Part shown: positions 1 to 8,910 of the stretch, piece after piece
Layout: the number at the start of each line of letters is the position of its first letter
Numbering within the stretch: position 1 is the first letter of the stretch
NCBI GenBank assembly: GCA_963810485.1
Contig: CAWENQ010000003.1
Coordinates: forward strand, 62,001 to 126,000
Source of the DNA: DATKFM01 sp963810485
Lineage (GTDB): Bacteria; Pseudomonadota; Alphaproteobacteria; Dongiales; Dongiaceae
DNA length: 64,000 nt
Direction of reading: 5' to 3'
Made by a program: the position numbers and the translations under genes
Notes under the pieces: generated by a model
The model's database searches: none
Told to the model about the DNA's origin: nothing
Seen by the model: only the letters and a program-made list of their open reading frames with translations

Positions 1-333
1 GGCTTTCCAACGCTCGAAATCGCCGCGGTTGCCACGGACATAGGCCATGGCGTTGGTGGAAGAGCAGCCGCCCACGACCTTGCCGCGGGCGCATTCGACG
101 CGGCGGCCGCCGACATTCTCCTCAGGCTCGCAGAAATACCCCCAGTCGTGGAGGCGCTTCTGCAGGATCTTGCCCCAGCCCAGCGGGATGTGGATCCAGG
201 GGTCGCGGTCCCAGCCCCCAGCCTCGAGGATCAGAACGCGGTTATTGGAGTCTTCGGAAAGGCGGTGGGCGAGAACGCAGCCGGCGGAGCCGGCGCCGAC
301 GATGACATGGTCGTAGGTCTTGCGTGCCGCCAT
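1..333 (-). CDS. GMC family FAD oxidoreductase, N-terminal part (runs off the left edge)
   Basis: The minus strand reads from an ATG at 333 through the window edge, giving 111 codons. The start carries the FAD-binding Rossmann signature VIVGAGSAGCVLA followed by LILEAGG, and near residue 90 the GMC signature ARGKVVGGCSSTNAMAYVRG. This is the choline-dehydrogenase/alcohol-oxidase class of flavoenzyme. It lies downstream of, and on the same strand as, the GntR gene at 466-1236. Because other genes of vitamin B6 catabolism follow, and because 4-pyridoxate dehydrogenase of that pathway is, as I recall, a GMC-type flavoprotein, this could be that missing step. That is inference: the substrate-binding half is outside the window. 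Confidence 0.85.
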   Translation of the reverse strand, partial: MAARKTYDHVIVGAGSAGCVLAHRLSEDSNNRVLILEAGGWDRDPWIHIPLGWGKILQKRLHDWGYFCEPEENVGGRRVECARGKVVGGCSSTNAMAYVRGNRGDFERWKA

Positions 334-350
334 CAAGCTATCCCCGAGCT

Positions 351-406
351 ATTGGTTCAGATCTGGGCTCGGGCGAACCAAATTGCACCCCCCAGCGGAA
401 CCAATT
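351..406. promoter_or_regulatory. Cluster of ATTGGTTC/GAACCAA half-sites (candidate operator)
   Basis: The spacer between the GMC gene and the GntR gene has ATTGGTTC (351-358), GAACCAAATT (375-384) and GGAACCAATT (397-406), that is, one half-site facing two inverted ones. The same core recurs at 1398-1406, 1522-1529 and 14007-14068. GntR proteins of the FadR/PdhR group bind sites built on TTGGT/ACCAA, so the regulator at 466-1236 is the likely ligand. No binding data are available. Confidence 0.35.
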
Positions 407-465
407 GCTAGCACGGTCGGCCGCGCTGTCACAAGCCGCGGCCGCGGGCGGAGCGTCGCACGGGG

Positions 466-1236
466 CTACTGCTTGCTGGCCGTGGCGACGGTGGCGGGAA
501 AGGCGTGCTGATGAATGTATCGCTGCACGTCGCAGAGATGTTCATGCATCAGCTCCTGCGCGCGGTCGCCTTGGCGGGCTGCGATCGCGGCGCAGATTTC
601 CTGGTGGAAGCCGGCATAGACCGACTGGCGCTTGTAGCAATGGGCGTTCTCACCCAGGCGGCGCCAGCCGCTGTCGCGCTGGCTCGCATGAAGCGTGTCG
701 AAAATGGCGAGGAACAGCGCATTGCGCGCCGACTCGGCGATGGTGCGGTGGAAGCGGCCGTCGGCGCGCTCATAGCTATCGGGATCGGCGGCAGTGCGGG
801 TTTCCTCCGCGAGGCCTTGCAGCCGCTTGATCTCCGCCTGGGAAGCGCGGAAAGCGGCGATGCGCGCCATAACAGGCTCGATGGCCAGCCGCACTTCGAT
901 CACTTCCAGCGGATTGATATGATCGAGAATGTATTCGAAAGCCATGTTCGGCGCATCCGCCGATGCGGCCGGCAACATGGATGCGAGCCGTGCGATCGTT
1001 CGCGCATGCCCATTGCCGCTGCCATTGCCGTTGGTCTGCACGAAGGTGCCGCGGCCTTGATGCCGGGAGATGCGTCCCTCTTGTTCCAGGATGTCGAGCG
1101 CGCGGCGCAGTGACCGTCGGCCGACGCCGAGTTCCACGGCAAGCGCGCGCTCGGGCGGCATGCGGCCCTCATCGTCGAAGCTGCCGCTGGCAATCATCTG
1201 CCTCAGTTTGGTGAGAGTCTCGTCCGTTCGCTCCAT
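466..1236 (-). CDS. GntR family transcriptional regulator, FadR subfamily (FCD domain)
   Basis: 256 aa. Residues about 6-70 form the winged helix (MPPERALAVELGVGRRSLRRA, EGRISRHQGRGTFV). A short Gly/Asn-rich linker follows, and then an all-helical FCD ligand domain (about 95-235) with the usual EVIEVRLAIEPVMA, FHRTIAESARN and H-x3-AI patterns. FCD regulators bind small carboxylates, often with a metal. It is transcribed toward the GMC gene and diverges from the cupin-RidA-GST genes, a typical local-regulator position. ATTGGTTC-like half-sites lie on both sides of it. It may control the vitamin B6 catabolic genes in this window, with 4-pyridoxate or a related pyridine carboxylate as effector; the effector is a guess. 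Confidence 0.9.
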   Translation of the reverse strand: MERTDETLTKLRQMIASGSFDDEGRMPPERALAVELGVGRRSLRRALDILEQEGRISRHQGRGTFVQTNGNGSGNGHARTIARLASMLPAASADAPNMAFEYILDHINPLEVIEVRLAIEPVMARIAAFRASQAEIKRLQGLAEETRTAADPDSYERADGRFHRTIAESARNALFLAIFDTLHASQRDSGWRRLGENAHCYKRQSVYAGFHQEICAAIAARQGDRAQELMHEHLCDVQRYIHQHAFPATVATASKQ

Positions 1237-1608
1237 GGCGATATCCCTGTCGCTATCCGCCGGCCAAGCTCAATGGCCATGCCGGTCAAGATCCCTTCGG
1301 CGGCGCGACTGTCCAGTGCCATCGGCGCCACTGGGACCATACGGCCGCGCTGCCCACATTTCCCGAACCGCTGGGGAACCGCTGCGGCAGACGACCGAGA
1401 CCAATTGTTGAGGCACGATACCACATGCTGCCGCCTGCAACAATCGGCGCTGCGATATGGTGCAGGGTTGACGCTGGGTTTGGGAAATGGTTACGATTCC
1501 AGGGTCAAAACGTCGAAAAACGAACCAATCTGAAGTAATGGTTTGTGGCGGATCCGCCTGGCAATGCGGTCACGCGGTTTAGAACTGACCCCGGGCAGAG
1601 TGTGCAGC
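1237..1608. other. Divergent intergenic region between GntR and the cupin gene
   Basis: 372 bp with no convincing gene. It carries AGACCAATT (1398-1406) and GAACCAAT (1522-1529), the same half-site as in the 351-406 spacer. A possible -35 box TTGACG (1468-1473) has a weak -10 TTACGA 17 bases on. It probably holds the promoters and operators for both directions. Confidence 0.4.
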
Positions 1609-2758
1609 ATGAAGGCGACCAGCGAAATCAAAACCAGCAATGTTCGGGCGGCGCTGGATCAGCTCCATGCCGACGTCCTCAGGCTCAACATGGCGCCCTA
1701 CTGGGCGGTGGACCACAGTGTCGAGCATGACGAAGACCGCCAGATCCTGGATACCCGCAAGGCGGTGCCCTACATCTGGAAATACCAGTCCGAGATCGAC
1801 CCGCTGCTCCTCCGCTCGGCGGAACTGATCCGGACGGACACCTCGGACCGGCGCTCGCTGGTGCTGGTCAATCCCGGCTTGGCGCCGAAGCGCGCCACCG
1901 TCAGCACGATGTACGTGGCCTTCCGCCTCAACGATCCGAAGGAGATCATGCCGCCCCATCGTCATGCGCCGAATGCCATTCGCCTGGGCCTCACCGGCAA
2001 GATGAATTTCACGGGCGTGGAGGGCGAGAACATTACCTTCGGCCCGGGCGACATGGTGCTGACACCCCACGACACCTGGCACAATCACGGCAACCATCGG
2101 CGACGACAACGCCATCAATCTCAGCGTGCTGGACCTGCCCCTCGTGGAAACACTGAATTCCATGTACTTCGAGCATGATTACACGGAGGAAGAGGAAGGC
2201 AAGCGGGTGCGCCGCGCCATGCAGTCCGAGCGTTTCCCGCCCGACTACTCCCAGCGCGTCTATGGCCATGGCGGCCTGAAGCCGCGCTTCGTCTCGCATT
2301 TCCGCGGTACCGGCGCCGCATCGCCCATGTATGTCTACCGCTATGACATGATGCGCGAGCAGCTCCACAAGTTCCGCGATTGGCCGGGCGATCCCTATGA
2401 AGGGCTTATGATCGAATATGTCGATCCCACCACGGGACAGCCAGTCTATAAGACCATCACCTTCTTCATGCAGATGCTGCGGCCCGGCGAGCGCACGCTG
2501 CCGCTGAAGCAGAGCGCCAGCCTTGTCGTGGCGCCCTTCGAGGGCAAAGGCCACAGCATCGTCGATGGCAAGCGGCTGGATTGGGAGCCGTTCGATACCA
2601 TGGCGGTGCCCGGCGGCAGCTGGTGCGAGCATGTGAACGGGTCGGACAAGGAACCCGCCATCCTGTTCGTCGCCAGCGACGAGCCGACCTTGAAGGCGCT
2701 CGCCTTTTACCAGAGGCACGGCAAGACCAAGACCGGCGAAATCGTCAAGCTGGCCTGA
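1609..2758 (+). CDS. Gentisate/salicylate 1,2-dioxygenase-like cupin (one frameshift)
   Basis: About 383 aa if one frameshift near 2094-2098 is corrected; before it the frame ends in W-H-N-H-G-N, after it the product resumes with GDDNAINLSVLDLPLVE. Two cupin domains are seen. The first has metal ligands H117 and H119 (PPHRHAPNA) plus a histidine of W-H-N-H at 157-160, the Fe(II) site of gentisate dioxygenases. The second cupin (about 280-340) is degenerate. The family cleaves the ring bond between a hydroxyl-bearing and an adjacent carboxyl-bearing carbon. It is the first gene of a plus-strand series with LVIVD, RidA, GST and FHMPC dehydrogenase, so a pyridine acid such as 3-hydroxy-2-methylpyridine-4,5-dicarboxylate is a possible substrate (inference). 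The shift looks like an inserted C. Confidence 0.8.
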
Positions 2759-2793
2759 GCGCAGGCGGCAGGATTCTTCGATCGGCTCCGGAC

Positions 2794-3921
2794 ATGGCGA
2801 ACGGCAGGAACACCAGCCATCTCGCGCGCTTCGACTGTCCGGGCGGTGGCCAGGTCTGGGTCGAGGGCACAACGCTCTATGTCGGCCATATGCGCCAGCC
2901 TACGGGCACGAGCATTGTCGATGTGGCGGATCCCCGGAACCCAAAGCTTCTGGCGCGGATCGAGGTGCCCCAGGGTTGGCACTCCCACAAGGTGCGAGTC
3001 AGCAACGGCATCATGATCGTCAATCATGAGCGCAATGGGCCGGAAGGCGACACGGCGTTCGGCGGCGGTCTAGGCATCTATGACGTTTCAAATCCGAGCA
3101 AGCCGCGGCAGATCGGGAAATGGCACACCCACGGCAAGGGTGTGCATCGCTACGATTTCGACGGGCGCTACGCCTATATCTCGCCGACCGCCGAGGGTTA
3201 TGTCGGCAACATCGCCATGATCCTCGACCTGAAAAATCCGGAGAAGCCGGAAGAGGTCGGGCGCTGGTGGATACCAGGCCAATGGAAGGCCGGCGGCGAG
3301 CCCTATCCCTGGGACGATTGGACGCCGCCGCGCTGCCACCATCCCATGCGCATGGGCGACAGGCTCTATGTCAGCTACTGGCATCACGGCTACTACATCC
3401 TCGACATCTCCGATATGTCGAAGCCGCGGGCGATTGCCGGCGGCAATACCTCGCCGGCGTTTCCCCATCCTACGCATACTTGCCTGCCGATTCCGCAGCC
3501 GCTGAAGGGCCGCAATGTCATGGTGGTGGCGGATGAGGATGTCGCCAAGCTCTGGCCGGCCGCGCCGGCCTTCGCCTGGATCTACGACATCACCAACGAG
3601 ACCTGCCCGATCCCGATCTCGACGTTCCAGGTGGAAGGGCTCGACAAGGACGGCGCGCCGCAGCCGCCGATGATGGGTTGCCATCAGCCCTCGGAGCGGT
3701 TCAAGGGGACGATCATTCCCTTCGCCTGGTTCGCCAAGGGGCTCCGCATCGTTGACATCGCCGACCCCTTCGCCCCGCGCGAAGTGGCCTTCTACGAGCC
3801 GGACCCGCCGGAGGGCTTCGAAATCATGTCGTCCAACGACGTGACCATCGACGATCGCGGCATCTGCTATCTCATCGACCGCCAGCGTGGCGTCGACATC
3901 ATCGAGACGTCGGTCCTGTAA
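2794..3921 (+). CDS. LVIVD-repeat beta-propeller protein
   Basis: 375 aa, started at ATG 2794. It contains at least five repeats of the form (V/L/Y)D(V/I/L)(A/S)(D/N)P..P (VDVADPRNPK, YDVSNPSKPR, LDLKNPEKPE, LDISDMSKPR, VDIADPFAPR), which is the LVIVD repeat of predicted seven-bladed propellers. No signal peptide is seen, unlike many LVIVD proteins, so it is probably cytoplasmic. Catalytic function is unknown for the family. Its place between a ring-cleaving cupin and RidA suggests a role in the same pathway, perhaps as a hydrolase or lactonase-like propeller; that is only context. It starts 36 bases after the cupin stop. Confidence 0.75.
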   Translation: MANGRNTSHLARFDCPGGGQVWVEGTTLYVGHMRQPTGTSIVDVADPRNPKLLARIEVPQGWHSHKVRVSNGIMIVNHERNGPEGDTAFGGGLGIYDVSNPSKPRQIGKWHTHGKGVHRYDFDGRYAYISPTAEGYVGNIAMILDLKNPEKPEEVGRWWIPGQWKAGGEPYPWDDWTPPRCHHPMRMGDRLYVSYWHHGYYILDISDMSKPRAIAGGNTSPAFPHPTHTCLPIPQPLKGRNVMVVADEDVAKLWPAAPAFAWIYDITNETCPIPISTFQVEGLDKDGAPQPPMMGCHQPSERFKGTIIPFAWFAKGLRIVDIADPFAPREVAFYEPDPPEGFEIMSSNDVTIDDRGICYLIDRQRGVDIIETSVL

Positions 3922-3944
3922 CCGGCGCAATCAGGAGATTTCAC

Positions 3945-4325
3945 GTGAGCAAGGGCATAGTTCCTATCGGCAAGAAGAACCCGAACCTGCCTTTCCATCC
4001 GGGCGTGCGCGCCGGCGATTTCATCTTCGTCTCCGGCCAGGTTGCCAAGGACGAGAACGGCAACATGTGCGTCGGCAATATCGAGGAGGAGACGCGCTGG
4101 ACCATCGAGTCCATCCGCCGCATCCTGGCCCTGGATGGCGCCGATCTGTCCGATGTTGTGAAAGTGACGGTGTTCCTCGAGGATGCCAGGAATTTCGGCC
4201 GTTATAACAGGGTGTTCGCCGAATATTTTCCGGGGGGTATCGTGTCCCGCACCACGGTCGAGGCCCGCGCCGTAATCGAATGCAAGATAGAAATGGATGC
4301 CGTGGCCTATAAGCCGAAAGAATGA
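3945..4325 (+). CDS. ridA: RidA family enamine/imine deaminase
   Basis: 126 aa from a GTG start with AGGAG 5 to 9 bases upstream. It has the YjgF/YER057c/UK114 fold: FVSGQVAKDENG near residue 28, the catalytic arginine in IVSRTTVEARA, and a C-terminal IECKIEMDAVA. RidA enzymes hydrolyse reactive 2-aminoacrylate-type enamines and imines to ketoacids and ammonia. Placed after a ring-cleaving cupin, it could release ammonia from the enamine made by opening a pyridine ring. It lies 23 bases after the LVIVD gene, so co-transcription is likely. A housekeeping role in PLP-enzyme protection is the alternative. Confidence 0.9.
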   Translation: MSKGIVPIGKKNPNLPFHPGVRAGDFIFVSGQVAKDENGNMCVGNIEEETRWTIESIRRILALDGADLSDVVKVTVFLEDARNFGRYNRVFAEYFPGGIVSRTTVEARAVIECKIEMDAVAYKPKE

Positions 4326-4385
4326 GATCGTCGGAAGTCAACAAGACGGGGCGCAGGTCCTGCAGCGCGATAAAGAGGGGATAGG

Positions 4386-4992
4386 ATGCTGAGAGTTTTG
4401 GGCCGGGGCACTTCCGGCAACGTGCAAAAGGTGATCTGGCTGCTGGAGGAGTTGGGCGCGCCCTATAAGCGGGAGGACTATGGCCGCCAGTTCAACAACA
4501 CCGGGGACGCCGGCTTATCTCAAGCTGAATCCGAACGGCAAGGTGCCAACGCTGCGTAGATGGCGACACCGTGATCTGGGAGTCGAACAGCATCCTGCGC
4601 TATCTCTGCAACAAGCAAGGAGGCCATGCCCTGTATCCGAGTGATCCCGACGGCTCGCAGCCAGGTGGAGCGCTGGATGGATTGGCAACTCGCGTCCCTC
4701 AACAATCCGTATCTCGGCGATCTTCAAGGAAGCGAAGAAACCGGCCGCCGAGCGCGCCGCCAGTTGGGCCACCGATGCCAAGGAGCTGAAGACGCAGCTC
4801 GACATCCTGGAGGCGGGCTTGGGCGGGCAGGCCTGGCTTGCCGGGCAAGCGATGTCGCTGGCCGATATTTGCCTCGGGCCGATCGTTCATCGCTGCTTGG
4901 ATTTTCCGGTGGACCTGCCGGGCCTCGTGGGCCTGCGGGCGTGGCGCGACAAGGTCGCTGCGCGGCCGGCGTTCAAGAAGGCAACCGGGTAA
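4386..4992 (+). pseudogene. Glutathione S-transferase (four frameshifts)
   Basis: Reading through four +1 shifts (near 4503, 4553, 4650 and 4715) gives a complete GST of about 200 aa. The N-terminal thioredoxin-like half has MLRVLGRGTSGNVQKVIWLLEEL, YLKLNPNGKVPTL and the glutathione-binding IWESNSILRYL. The helical C-terminal half has SQVERWMDWQL, LAGQAMSLADICLGPIV and RAWRDKVAARPAFKKA. Total length and every motif are intact, so the shifts look like inserted single bases rather than decay. GSTs of aromatic pathways act as cis-trans isomerases after ring cleavage (for example maleylpyruvate isomerase), which fits the neighbouring dioxygenase; this role is inferred. Confidence 0.8.
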
Positions 4993-5050
4993 ACGGCACC
5001 ACCGACTGACCGCACAAGCGGGATTTGTATTTGGTATTACGGGAGGCGGG

Positions 5051-5971
5051 ATGACAAAGGCGGCGATTATCGGACTAGGCACGATGGGGCCGGGCATCGC
5101 CGCCACCTTGGCTCGCGCGGGCATTGCCATGCGCTGCTTTGACGCTAATGCCGAACAGCGGGCCAGCGCTGCGCCACGGTTCCAGGTGGCGGCCAGTGTG
5201 CTCGCCGGCCTGGGCATGCCTGACCAGAGTAAGGGCGAAGCGATCGTCGTTTGCGACAGCCTCGCCGACTGCGTCTCCGGCGCCGATCTGGTACTGGAGA
5301 ATGTGTCCGAGAAGCTGGAAATCAAGGCCGAGGTGTTCCGGCAAGCGGAAGCCGCGGTCGGTAAGGAGTGCATCCTGGCGTCGGATACCTCGGGCATCCC
5401 CATCAGCAAGATCCAGGATTTCGTTGCGGTGCCGGAGCGTGTCGTCGGCATGCATTGGTCGAACCCGCCCCATATCATCCCGATGATCGAGGTTATCGCC
5501 GGCGCCAAGACCGCCCCCAAGGTTGTGGATTGGACCGTGAACCTGATCAAAGGCATCGGCCTGCTGCCGGTGGTCGTGAAGAAGGACGTGCCCGGGTTCG
5601 TGGAAAATCGCGTGCTCTATGCCCTGCTGCGGGAATGCGTCGACCTTGTCGAACAGGGCGTGATCGATGCCGAGGGCCTGGATACCTGTGTCTCCTGGGG
5701 CATCGGCTACAAACTGTCGGTGGTCGGACCCATGGCGTTGCTGGATATGGCAGGTCTGGATATCTACCAGGCGGTCGGCAGCTATTTGAATAAGGAACTA
5801 TGCAGCCGCGGCGACGTCGCAAAGTTCGTGACGGACCGCACCGGGCAGGGGAAACTCGGCATCAAGACCCGCGGCGGCGTCTTCGACTATACGCCCGAGC
5901 GGATCGCGGAATTGCAGGCCCGGCGCGCGCGCAAGCTCGTCGCCGCGCGCAAGGCACTGCAGGACTCCTAA
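5051..5971 (+). CDS. FHMPC 5-dehydrogenase (3-hydroxyacyl-CoA dehydrogenase family; vitamin B6 degradation)
   Basis: 306 aa, NAD-binding Rossmann start GLGTMG at residues 8-13. A general annotation would be 3-hydroxyacyl-CoA dehydrogenase. The sequence matches what I remember of the Mesorhizobium loti 5-formyl-3-hydroxy-2-methylpyridine-4-carboxylate 5-dehydrogenase (mlr6793) along its length, including MHWSNPPHIIPMIEV, KKDVPGFVENR and WGIGYK...MALLDMAGLDIY. H135 and E147 keep the spacing of that enzyme's catalytic His/Glu pair (137/149). It oxidises the 5-aldehyde of FHMPC to 3-hydroxy-2-methylpyridine-4,5-dicarboxylate with NAD. ATG 5051 follows GGGAGG. The neighbouring 4-pyridoxolactonase, transaminase and pyridoxal dehydrogenase support the pathway. 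Confidence 0.85.
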   Translation: MTKAAIIGLGTMGPGIAATLARAGIAMRCFDANAEQRASAAPRFQVAASVLAGLGMPDQSKGEAIVVCDSLADCVSGADLVLENVSEKLEIKAEVFRQAEAAVGKECILASDTSGIPISKIQDFVAVPERVVGMHWSNPPHIIPMIEVIAGAKTAPKVVDWTVNLIKGIGLLPVVVKKDVPGFVENRVLYALLRECVDLVEQGVIDAEGLDTCVSWGIGYKLSVVGPMALLDMAGLDIYQAVGSYLNKELCSRGDVAKFVTDRTGQGKLGIKTRGGVFDYTPERIAELQARRARKLVAARKALQDS

Positions 5972-6148
5972 GATGGAGCAGGGGCCAGGGAGCGGTGACG
6001 GAGGCGGGGTGCGAGAACCAGATAAACCAAGTTTTGCGCCACGGAAATTCGAATAACTGCGCTAGGCGCGTCAGAAAATGGCATCACGGGAGCGCAGCCG
6101 GTGATTGCAGCGTAGAAAGCAAAGTGTCTCAACGTCTGGAGGTAAGAA

Positions 6149-7215
6149 ATGACCGGAACGACAAGAAGAAATGCGACACGGCTGGCGCTTATGGCCGCTG
6201 TGGCTTGCGGTGCGATCGGTGTGGGTCTCGCCACATCGGCGACGGCGGCTGACGTCAAATCGATCGCCATTTTGACGCCCGAGGAACCGACTGATTTCGG
6301 CTGGAACCAGCAGGGTCATGATGCAGCGAAGGCAGTGGCCGAAAAGTATGGCCTCGAGTTCATGCCGGCGACCGGCTTGGGTTATGGCGACGTGCATCCG
6401 CAGCTGCGCGAGCTGGCCGACGACGGCGCCAGCCTGATGATCGCCCACGCCAGCGGCTACAACACGGCAGCCCCGGAAATCGGCGCCGAAAAAGGCGTGC
6501 CGGTGGCCATCGTCGACAAACCCGACGCTAACAAGAAGGGCTTGGTCGCCGACTACACGCTGAGCGGCCATGAGGGCGCCTATCTCGCTGGCATCCTTGC
6601 GGCGAGAACGACCAAGACCAAGTCAGTCGGCATCGTCGTGTCGGGCGAGCCGCCGTCCTGGAACTCGCAGTCCGCGGCCTTTGCCCAGGGTGTCAAGGCG
6701 GCGGATAGCAGCGTGAAGGTTCTCTACGCAGTCATCGGTCCCGCCGCCTATTCCGACGCGGCCGGCGGCACGCCGCGTCACCGAGTCGGTGATCGGCGCC
6801 GGCGCCGACGTGATCTTCGGACAGGGCGATGGTGCCACCTTCGGCATGCTGCAGGCGGTGGAAACCACCAAGGCCACCGACGGCGGCAAGGTGTGGTTCA
6901 TCGACGTGATCGGCGACAAGACCTCGATCGACAAGGGCAATCTGCTGTCCTCGGTGATCTGGAATCTGGTGCCAGTTTATTCGGCGATGGTTGATGATCT
7001 GAAGGCCGATACCTTCGGTACCAAGGGTTACTCGATCCAGCTCAACGACGACTTCGGTGCAGCTGTTGCACAGCAAGCACATTCCGGACGCTACCTGGAA
7101 CGATGTGATGAAGGTGCGTGATGAAATTGTCGCGGAAACGCTGAAGATCGAGCCGGTGTGGGAAGCGGACAAGGTCCGTGCCCTAATGACCTCGGTTACC
7201 GACGCGCCGCAATAG
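6149..7215 (+). pseudogene. BMP family ABC transporter substrate-binding protein (two frameshifts)
   Basis: The ATG at 6149 follows GGAGGT. A signal peptide of about 34 residues is followed by ADVKSIAILTPEEPTDFGWNQQG, the start of a Bmp/Med (PnrA-like) periplasmic binding protein. The frame shifts +1 near 6770 and again near 7054. Read through both, the protein is about 354 aa and ends VRALMTSVTDAPQ. Family members usually bind purine nucleosides. This one begins an ATPase-permease-permease operon located between two vitamin B6 catabolic genes, so a B6 vitamer is a plausible ligand (inference). Motifs are intact across the shifts, so base-call errors are likelier than a dead gene. Confidence 0.85.
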
Positions 7216-7290
7216 GCACGGCGGCTCGACATTGAAGCGATGCGTTCGGCCGCGCCGCCCCTCTTCGGGCGGCGCGTGCCGATCCAGGGT

Positions 7291-8910
7291 ATGGTTATGA
7301 GCGACGCGGGTATCTCGGCAGCGGTTCAGGGCAGCGGCAATGCCGCAGCGGTGGCGGCCGTGCGCAATATCACCAAGCGATTTCCCGGCGTGCTCGCCAA
7401 CGACAAAGTATCCCTCGATTTCCGCGCCGGCGAGATCCATGTGCTGCTAGGCGAAAACGGAGCCGGAAAATCCACACTGATTGCCATCCTCGCGGGCATG
7501 CTGCAGCCGGATGAGGGCGAGATTCTGCTCGGTGGCGAGCCGGTGAAGATCAACTCGCCGCGCGAAAGCCTCGACCGCGGCATTGGCACGGTGTTCCAGC
7601 ATGTGCTGCTGGTGCCCAGTCTTTCGGTCATCGAGAATTTGATGCTCGGCGGCCCCTGGTGGCAGCGCCTCGGCCGGGCTGCGGCATTGAAGCGGTTTAA
7701 TGAACTGTCGATTCTGCTCGGCGTTACGATCGCCGCCGATGCGCTGGTCGGGCGCCTGTCGCTCGGCGAGCAGCAACAGGTTGAGATCATGCGCGCGCTC
7801 TGGCGCGGCGAGAAGGTGCTGATCCTCGATGAGCCGACCTCCATGCTCACGCCTCAGGGCGTGCGCGATCTGGCGCAGGTGATGCGCCGCCTGAAGGAGA
7901 AGGGAATTGCTCTGATCCTGATCACGCACAAGCTGCTGGAGGCCTACGAACTCGGCGACCGCATCTCCGTGCTGCGTCTCGGCCGAGTGGTCGGACAGAT
8001 CCCGCCCGAACGGCTGCACAAGCTGACCGAGGCGGAGACAATCGACGAAGTCATCCGCATGATGTTCGGCAGCCGTGCGGAGCATGAACGCGACGCTGAG
8101 ATCTTGATCGGCCGCGGCCGTCAGGCGCACCGCCATCGCGCCGTCGACCGCACAGGTGCCGCACGTCTCAGCGCCCGCAGCCTGCGGACCGACGCCGGAC
8201 GCGGCGAGTGTCCGCTGCGGGAGGTGAGCTTCGAACTCTGGCCGGGTGAGATCCTCGGCATTGCCGGTGTGGATGGCAACGGACAGAAGCATCTGGCCGA
8301 GCTGCTGGCGGGACAGCGCCCGGCGGCTACCGGGCAGCTCATGCTTGGCACCGCTGACATCACCGCCGACCATGTGCCCGCGCGGCGCAAGAAGGGCATC
8401 CGCTATGTGACAGATGAGCGGGTGGGCGAGGGCACGGTGGGCGCGTTCTCCGTCGCCACCAACCTGGTGATGAAGGAGATCGGCGAGCCGCCCTACTGGC
8501 GCCGCGGCCTCAGCGACTGGGACTTCATCCACGACCATGCGCGGGTGCAGATCCGCCAGCATGACATCCGCACGCCGTCGGAGAAAACCGCCGTCGGCAA
8601 GCTGTCCGGCGGCAACATCCAGAAGGTTTTGCTGGCGCGGGAGCTCGATAACGATGCCGGTGTCGTCATTTTCAACAAGCCGACCTACGGCCTGGACCTG
8701 CAGAACACCCGCATCGCCCATGAGCGCATCTTCGCCAGCGCCGAGCGCGGGCTGGCCGTGATCGTGATCTCCACCGACCTTGACGAATTGCTGGAGATCA
8801 GCGACCGCATCGGCGTGATGTTCCAGGGGCGGCTTGCAGGGATCGTCGATAATACGTCTGACGTGGAGCGCCGCGTCGGCTTGCTGATGACCGGAGCCGA
8901 GGCGGCGTGA
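7291..8910 (+). CDS. BMP-type ABC importer, tandem ATP-binding protein
   Basis: 539 aa from ATG 7291 (7297 is equally possible). Two ATPase domains are present. The first has a good Walker A (GENGAGKST), signature LSLGEQQQ and Walker B LILDEPTS. The second, from about residue 295, has a degenerate Walker A (GVDGNGQKH), a good signature LSGGNIQK, and a Walker B ending FNKPTYGLDL in which the Asp-Glu pair is replaced. Such asymmetry is normal for RbsA/NupO-like ATPases. It energises the two permeases that follow, overlapping the first by four bases. Confidence 0.92.
   Translation: MVMSDAGISAAVQGSGNAAAVAAVRNITKRFPGVLANDKVSLDFRAGEIHVLLGENGAGKSTLIAILAGMLQPDEGEILLGGEPVKINSPRESLDRGIGTVFQHVLLVPSLSVIENLMLGGPWWQRLGRAAALKRFNELSILLGVTIAADALVGRLSLGEQQQVEIMRALWRGEKVLILDEPTSMLTPQGVRDLAQVMRRLKEKGIALILITHKLLEAYELGDRISVLRLGRVVGQIPPERLHKLTEAETIDEVIRMMFGSRAEHERDAEILIGRGRQAHRHRAVDRTGAARLSARSLRTDAGRGECPLREVSFELWPGEILGIAGVDGNGQKHLAELLAGQRPAATGQLMLGTADITADHVPARRKKGIRYVTDERVGEGTVGAFSVATNLVMKEIGEPPYWRRGLSDWDFIHDHARVQIRQHDIRTPSEKTAVGKLSGGNIQKVLLARELDNDAGVVIFNKPTYGLDLQNTRIAHERIFASAERGLAVIVISTDLDELLEISDRIGVMFQGRLAGIVDNTSDVERRVGLLMTGAEAA

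Noticed and set aside
1609..2758. Programmed frameshift in the cupin gene
   Set aside because: No slippery heptamer with downstream structure was seen, and the same +1 change recurs in unrelated genes, so a sequence error is the simpler view.
5051..5971. Fatty-acid beta-oxidation 3-hydroxyacyl-CoA dehydrogenase
   Set aside because: No other beta-oxidation genes are near; the motif series and His/Glu spacing match FHMPC dehydrogenase of the B6 pathway.
8650..8700. Inactivated ABC ATPase (second Walker B N-K-P-T)
   Set aside because: Degenerate second ATPase sites are usual in RbsA/NupO-type tandem ATPases; the first site is intact.
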